A DNA stretch of 35,488 nt from an uncultured Collinsella sp. (lineage in GTDB: Bacteria; Actinomycetota; Coriobacteriia; Coriobacteriales; Coriobacteriaceae), in assembly GCA_902493375.1 (NCBI GenBank), contig CABUPH010000020.1, positions 1-35,488 of the forward strand, in the 5' to 3' direction. How positions within the stretch are numbered: the first letter of the stretch is position 1; the number at the start of each line of letters is the position of its first letter. The position numbers and the translations under genes are program-made. Of the stretch, positions 31,955 through 35,488 are shown one piece after another. The notes under the pieces were generated by a model. The model saw only the letters and a list, made by a program, of their open reading frames with translations. It did not search any database and was not told where the DNA came from.

Positions 31955-32372
31955 CATGCCAATACACCTCGCGCCATAAACCCAATCCACACCAACAAAA
32001 AGTTGCACAATTTATTTCCCATCTCTGTACATAGTTTGTTAGCCAAACGCGATTATCAGTGTAGATCGTCGTTCCATTTGGGCTTCAGGAACGCCTCTAA
32101 TCTCCGTTGGCGTCCCAATAACCTGCATTAACGTGAACAACATCCCAAAACAGCCCCCTTAAGCACGTCAAATGAACGATATGTTGTCCACCATAAGCCA
32201 AATCAGTTTCGCTACCAGCTTGTGCTAGGATACCTAACGTTACATGAGTTCAACTGTGCTCGCGGCTCCAACAAGTTACAAAGCGCAGGGTCGATCAGCA
32301 TCCGGCCGTAACGGCGGTGCCAGAAACACCACGAGCTCCAATAAAGAAGTCATGCGACGTTATTTATTTGTA
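31955..32372. other. Gene-free stretch between tRNA-Ala and the polysaccharide locus
   Basis: About 420 bp of lower GC than the surroundings, without a supported ORF on either strand. The only local symmetry noted is TAGG/CCTA around 32226-32236. No attachment-site repeat of the tRNA end was found. A tRNA followed by a gene-free zone and a variable polysaccharide locus is a common site for insertions, but no integrase is in the window. Confidence 0.5.
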
Positions 32373-32402
32373 TTGAGTTAATTTCTTAGTGCAAATTATT
32401 AA
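32373..32402 (+). promoter_or_regulatory. Candidate promoter of the polysaccharide operon
   Basis: TTGAGT (32373-32378), an 18-nt spacer and TATTAA (32397-32402) lie in a locally AT-rich patch. It would give a leader of about 280 nt before the antiterminator gene. Moderate match only. Confidence 0.45.
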
Positions 32403-32441
32403 TAGATTGCATGCCAAAACGTAGCAGTCCTACAGCTGTTT

Positions 32442-32652
32442 GCGTGCGGTCCAGTTTTGTACCCGCTTGACTGGTTCGCACGCAGCCAGCTGGGGACGCG
32501 GTCATTTTGCGATACACGTCCGCGTCTCTAGCAACTGCACTCATACATACCGTTCACGGTTGGGCAGAGCCACGTGCTTGTCTAACTGGGCTCAGGGTTT
32601 GAATATGGAGCGCCTTCGCGCACAAGCGCCCTGGCGAAGCCATACCCAAACC
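32442..32652 (+). promoter_or_regulatory. Structured leader with three stem-loops before the antiterminator gene
   Basis: Stem 1: GCGTGCG-gt-CCAG pairs with CTGG-tt-CGCACGC (32442-32454 with 32471-32483), with a symmetric 2x2 internal loop. Stem 2: GGGACGCGG with CCGCGTCTC (32493-32501 with 32520-32528). Stem 3: nested GGTTTG/CAAACC, ATGG/CCAT and CTTCGC/GCGAAG (32596-32619 with 32634-32652). LoaP-type NusG paralogues are known to act through an RNA hairpin in the operon leader, so one of these may be the loading site. None is followed by a clear T-run. Confidence 0.5.
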
Positions 32653-32690
32653 TCGTGAGCCACACGTAAGACAGAAAGGGGGTGGTGCTC

Positions 32691-33236
32691 GTGTGGTATG
32701 TGATTCAGGTCATTAACGGTCGCGAAGACGTAATGCGCGAGCGCATCGAGCGCGTGGTGCCAGTGGGCGCCATGCAAGAGCTCTTTTATCCCCAATTTCA
32801 AACCGAGATCAAGGTACACGGCGAATGGGTCAATACGACCAAGTCGCTCTTTCCCGGTTATCTTATCTGCGATACGGCAGATCCCCGAACCGTGCAACAG
32901 TATCTGCTGCGCATGGACGACTTTGCCCGGGTGCTTGCCCAGGACGGTCAGTTTGTGCCGCTGGCAAAAGAAGAGGTCCAGCTTATTGGCGGCTTTACGC
33001 ATAGGGGAGACCGCGTTGTGCCCATGAGCGAGGCCCTAAAAGACGGTGACAAGGTCGTAGTGACGGCAGGTCCGCTGCTGGGCCACGAAGGCCTTATCAA
33101 AACCATTAACAAACGCAAGAGTACTGCTTATTTGGAGCTCGATCTGTGCGGCCGACGCGTGACTACCCGCGTTGGCCTTGCCGTGCTTTCAGCCGAGCAG
33201 CGCGTAATGCGAAACCTTAAAAAAGCGATCGCCTAA
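32691..33236 (+). CDS. LoaP-like NusG-family transcription antiterminator
   Basis: 181-residue specialised NusG paralogue. The NGN domain begins WYVIQVINGRED and contains the characteristic SLFPGYLICDT (about residues 57-67). A C-terminal KOW motif follows (GDKVVVTAGPLLGHEGLIKTINKRK). The housekeeping nusG lies normally beside secE, so this copy, first in a polysaccharide locus, fits the LoaP group that helps RNA polymerase read long biosynthetic operons. I start at GTG 32691, giving MWYVIQV after AAAGGGGG at 8 nt, although two GTG codons (32682, 32685) lie just upstream. The leader is heavily structured. The UpxY and RfaH groups are less likely alternatives. Confidence 0.85.
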   Translation: MWYVIQVINGREDVMRERIERVVPVGAMQELFYPQFQTEIKVHGEWVNTTKSLFPGYLICDTADPRTVQQYLLRMDDFARVLAQDGQFVPLAKEEVQLIGGFTHRGDRVVPMSEALKDGDKVVVTAGPLLGHEGLIKTINKRKSTAYLELDLCGRRVTTRVGLAVLSAEQRVMRNLKKAIA

Positions 33237-33302
33237 GTGCGGGCGGTCGCCACACAGTGTAGGGAGGATCCCCGAGCTGGGGACGTAGTGTTGGAAGAGA
33301 AC

Positions 33303-34052
33303 GTGTCGGATAAAACTCAATATGCAACGGATGCGCCCGTGGGGGCCGCACTGATTGCTCAGGCCATGGACCGGCGTGAGGGCGCCGGCCGCTACAGGGC
33401 TATGCAATCCATCATGGACTGGGACCGCTCGCGCCTGGCCTACAGGGCCGTCAAGCGCACGTTTGACATTGTGTTCAGCGGTGTCGTGCTCGTCCTCATC
33501 GCGATCCCCGGCCTTGTGCTCGCGGCGCTCATCCGCCTGGAGAGCGAGGGCAACCCCTTCTACAGCCAGATCCGCGTGGGCCAGACCCACCGCGATGGCA
33601 GCCTGTCCACCTTCCGCATGTGGAAGTTCCGCTCCATGTACAAGGACGCCGACGAGCGCCTGGCAGATCTCAAGGAGCGGAACGAGATCGCCGGCGCCAT
33701 GTTCAAGATGAGGGAGGACCCCCGCGTCACCAAGATCGGCAGGTTCATCCGCAAGCACTCCATCGACGAGTTCCCGCAGTTCCTGAACGTGTTCCTGGGC
33801 CAGATGTCCGTCGTCGGCCCGCGCCCGCCGCTGCCGAACGAGGTGGCTCAGTACACCGAGTACGACCTGCAGAGGCTAGCAGTGAAACCAGGTATTACGG
33901 GGCTCTGGCAGGTTACGGAGCGCAACTCCACCGGTTTCGACGGCATGGTCCGCCGGGACCTCGAATACATAGCCAAGCGCGGAATCGTCATGGACCTCAA
34001 GATCGTCCTCCTAACGGTTCTGGAGGTCTTTAACGGGAGCGATGCGTACTAA
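33303..34052 (+). CDS. Undecaprenyl-phosphate sugar-1-phosphate transferase
   Basis: 249-residue bacterial sugar transferase (PF02397 type) that moves a sugar-1-phosphate from a nucleotide sugar onto undecaprenyl phosphate, the first membrane step of capsule or exopolysaccharide repeat synthesis. One membrane-associated helix (IVFSGVVLVLIAIPGLVLAAL, about residues 51-71) carries the conserved proline of monotopic transferases. The catalytic part has MWKFRSMYKDADERL, IGRFIRKHSIDEFPQFLNV with the essential DE pair, SVVGPRPPLPNE and KPGITGLWQVTERN. The short form lacks the extra N-terminal helices of WbaP/WcaJ. Start uncertain: GTG 33303 with GGAAG close before, or GTG 33237 directly after the antiterminator stop. 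Base composition changes inside the gene. Confidence 0.88.
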   Translation: MSDKTQYATDAPVGAALIAQAMDRREGAGRYRAMQSIMDWDRSRLAYRAVKRTFDIVFSGVVLVLIAIPGLVLAALIRLESEGNPFYSQIRVGQTHRDGSLSTFRMWKFRSMYKDADERLADLKERNEIAGAMFKMREDPRVTKIGRFIRKHSIDEFPQFLNVFLGQMSVVGPRPPLPNEVAQYTEYDLQRLAVKPGITGLWQVTERNSTGFDGMVRRDLEYIAKRGIVMDLKIVLLTVLEVFNGSDAY

Positions 34053-35218
34053 TGCAGCATGTTTTCATCATCGGATCCAAGGGAATTCCGGCAAACTACG
34101 GCGGCTACGAGACGTTCGTGGAGAAACTGACCGAGAATCAGGTATTGCCCGACATCAAGTACCACGTGGCGTGCGCTGTGGACTCCGCCGAGGAGGTCGG
34201 CGAGTTCGAGCACAACGGAGCGCATTGCTTCAAGGTACTACGCAGGCCCGTCGGAGCCGCTAGGGCGATCTTCTACGACATAGACGCCCTCAAGTGGTGC
34301 ACCGCCTATATCGAGAATAACCGTGTCGAGCACCCCATCGTCTACGTGCTGGCCTGTCGCATCGGACCGTTTTTCGGAAAGTACGTAAAGAGGATCCACG
34401 CCCTTGGTGGCAAGGTCTTCGTGAACCCCGACGGCCACGAGTGGAAGCGCGCCAAGTGGAGCGCGCCCGTCCGCAGGTACTGGAAAGTCTCGGAGCGCGG
34501 GATGGTCAAGCACGCCGACCTGATGGTGTGCGACTCCAAGAACATCGAGAAGTACATTCGAGGGGAGTATGCCGACCTGCACCCCGAGACGACCTTCATC
34601 GCCTACGGGGCCGACATCAAGCGCTCAGCGCTCGCGGACGACGACCCCAAGTTCACTGGATGGCTCTCCGAGAAGGGCCTCGAGCCCTTCGGCTACTACC
34701 TGGTCGTGGGACGCTTCGTGCCTGAGAACAACTACGAGACCATGATCCGGGAGTTCATGGCTTCCGACTCCAAGCGGGATTTCGCGCTCGTGACGGGGGT
34801 GGACGGCTCCTTCCTCGCGGAGCTCGAGCGGAAGACGCACTTCAAGTCCGACCCACGCATCAAGTTCGTCGGGACCGTCTACGACCAGGAGCTCCTGAAG
34901 AAGATCCGTGAGCAGGCTTACGGCTACTTCCACGGCCATGAGGTCGGGGGTACCAATCCGAGCCTCCTGGAGGCGCTGGCGTCCACGCGCCTCAACCTCC
35001 TTCTCGACGTCGGTTTCAACCGCGAGGTCGCTGAGGATTCGGCCCTGTATTGGGGCAAAGAATCCGGAGACTTGGCTGAACTTATCAATAGCGCCGACGT
35101 GATGGATTGGAAGTCGATTGAGGAGCTCGATACGGCATCGACCTCCGTTATCCGCGACCGGTATTCGTGGCGGTCCATCACTGACAGCTACGAAGACCTT
35201 TTCCTCGGAAGGAGATAA
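34052..35218 (+). CDS. GT4 glycosyltransferase, DUF1972/rhamnosyltransferase type
   Basis: 388-residue cytoplasmic-face glycosyltransferase of the GT-B fold. It opens with the DUF1972 hallmark IIGSKGIPANYGGYETFVEKL. The middle has VNPDGHEWKRAKWS and ADLMVCDSKNIEKYI, and the C-terminal domain shows YYLVVGRFVPENNYETMI, VGTVYDQELL and the sugar-nucleotide motif FHGHEVGGTNPSLLEALA. Proteins with this N-terminal block include streptococcal Cps2T and related beta-1,4-rhamnosyltransferases. rmlA directly downstream supports a rhamnose (dTDP) donor, by inference. The ATG shares one base with the previous stop (TAATG). AAGGAGA at its end is the SD of rmlA. Confidence 0.87.
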   Translation: MQHVFIIGSKGIPANYGGYETFVEKLTENQVLPDIKYHVACAVDSAEEVGEFEHNGAHCFKVLRRPVGAARAIFYDIDALKWCTAYIENNRVEHPIVYVLACRIGPFFGKYVKRIHALGGKVFVNPDGHEWKRAKWSAPVRRYWKVSERGMVKHADLMVCDSKNIEKYIRGEYADLHPETTFIAYGADIKRSALADDDPKFTGWLSEKGLEPFGYYLVVGRFVPENNYETMIREFMASDSKRDFALVTGVDGSFLAELERKTHFKSDPRIKFVGTVYDQELLKKIREQAYGYFHGHEVGGTNPSLLEALASTRLNLLLDVGFNREVAEDSALYWGKESGDLAELINSADVMDWKSIEELDTASTSVIRDRYSWRSITDSYEDLFLGRR

Positions 35219-35221
35219 CCA

Positions 35222-35488
35222 GTGAAAGGCATCATCCTCGCCGGCGGGTCCGGCACCCGCCTGTACCCGCTCACGCTCGTGACCTCCAAGCAGCTGCTGC
35301 CGGTCTACGACAAGCCCATGATCTACTACCCGCTGTCCACCCTCATGCTGGCGGGCATCCGGGACATCCTGGTCATCTCCACGCCGACGGACCTCCCCAA
35401 CTTCGAGCGCCTTCTCGGGGACGGCTCTCGCTACGGCGTGAACCTCTCCTACGCCGAGCAGCCCTCGCCGGACGGCCTGGCGCAGGCC
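35222..35488 (+). CDS. rmlA: Glucose-1-phosphate thymidylyltransferase, 5' part
   Basis: The first 89 codons are in the window and the gene runs off its end. The GTG start at 35222 follows AAGGAGA at 5-6 nt, 3 nt after the glycosyltransferase stop. GIILAGGSGTRLYPLT is the nucleotide-binding loop, followed by SKQLLPVYDKPMIYYPLSTL and ISTPTDLPNFERLLGDGS; these are diagnostic for RmlA/RfbA, which makes dTDP-glucose, the first step to dTDP-L-rhamnose. Nearly every codon ends in G or C, more than in the preceding gene. rmlB, rmlC and rmlD would be expected beyond the window. Confidence 0.95.
   Translation, partial: MKGIILAGGSGTRLYPLTLVTSKQLLPVYDKPMIYYPLSTLMLAGIRDILVISTPTDLPNFERLLGDGSRYGVNLSYAEQPSPDGLAQA

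Noticed and set aside
31914..32440. Prophage or genomic-island attachment at tRNA-Ala
   Set aside because: No integrase gene and no repeat of the tRNA 3' end was seen within the window.
32440..32658. 72-codon ORF in the leader of the antiterminator gene
   Set aside because: It runs through three strong hairpins, has no SD and no similarity that I recognise.

Overview
The window is high-GC bacterial chromosome that best fits a gut actinobacterium of the class Coriobacteriia, most likely Collinsella. This rests on the clostridial-type glgB-glgP-glgC-glgD-glgA glycogen operon in a high-GC genome, an amylase/amylomaltase fusion, and many intergenic palindromes. The genus is inferred, not proven.

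Layout. 1-130 is a decayed IS21-type transposase fragment ending at a small palindromic repeat. 217-3634 (minus) is a three-gene MacA/MacB-type ABC efflux cassette. 3767-5500 (minus) is a membrane-anchored L,D-transpeptidase. 5650-7257 (minus) is a fused L-serine dehydratase, and 7569-8849 (minus) is metK with a candidate translational switch in its leader. From 9148 the plus strand carries gltX, then priA-def, then fmt-rsmB. 16502-16738 (minus) is a small FmdB-type zinc ribbon.

16827-30095 (minus) is a carbohydrate-storage block. A 1098-residue GH13-GH77 fusion enzyme lies downstream of the glycogen operon, which is transcribed glgB, glgP, glgC, glgD, glgA. Together these make ADP-glucose, elongate and branch the glucan, and release glucose-1-phosphate or rearranged maltodextrin. 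GlgA and GlgB both carry long Lys/Ala/Thr-rich, histone-H1-like C-terminal tails that ordinary glycogen enzymes lack. A shared 9-bp motif, TGGTAAAAC, occurs upstream of both the fusion gene and the glgB/HAD divergent pair and suggests a common regulator.

30427-31767 (plus) holds a HAD phosphatase and a thiamine pyrophosphokinase, followed by tRNA-Ala(GGC) at 31838-31913. About 780 bp without a gene then lead into a surface-polysaccharide locus: a LoaP/NusG-like antiterminator behind a strongly structured leader, a lipid-linked sugar phosphotransferase, a GT4 glycosyltransferase, and the start of rmlA, which is cut by the window end.

At least five intergenic palindromes of 67-130 bp were found, one of them as a two-copy family. 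The strongest leads are the tailed glycogen enzymes, the shared operator motif, the metK leader and the structured leader of the antiterminator gene.
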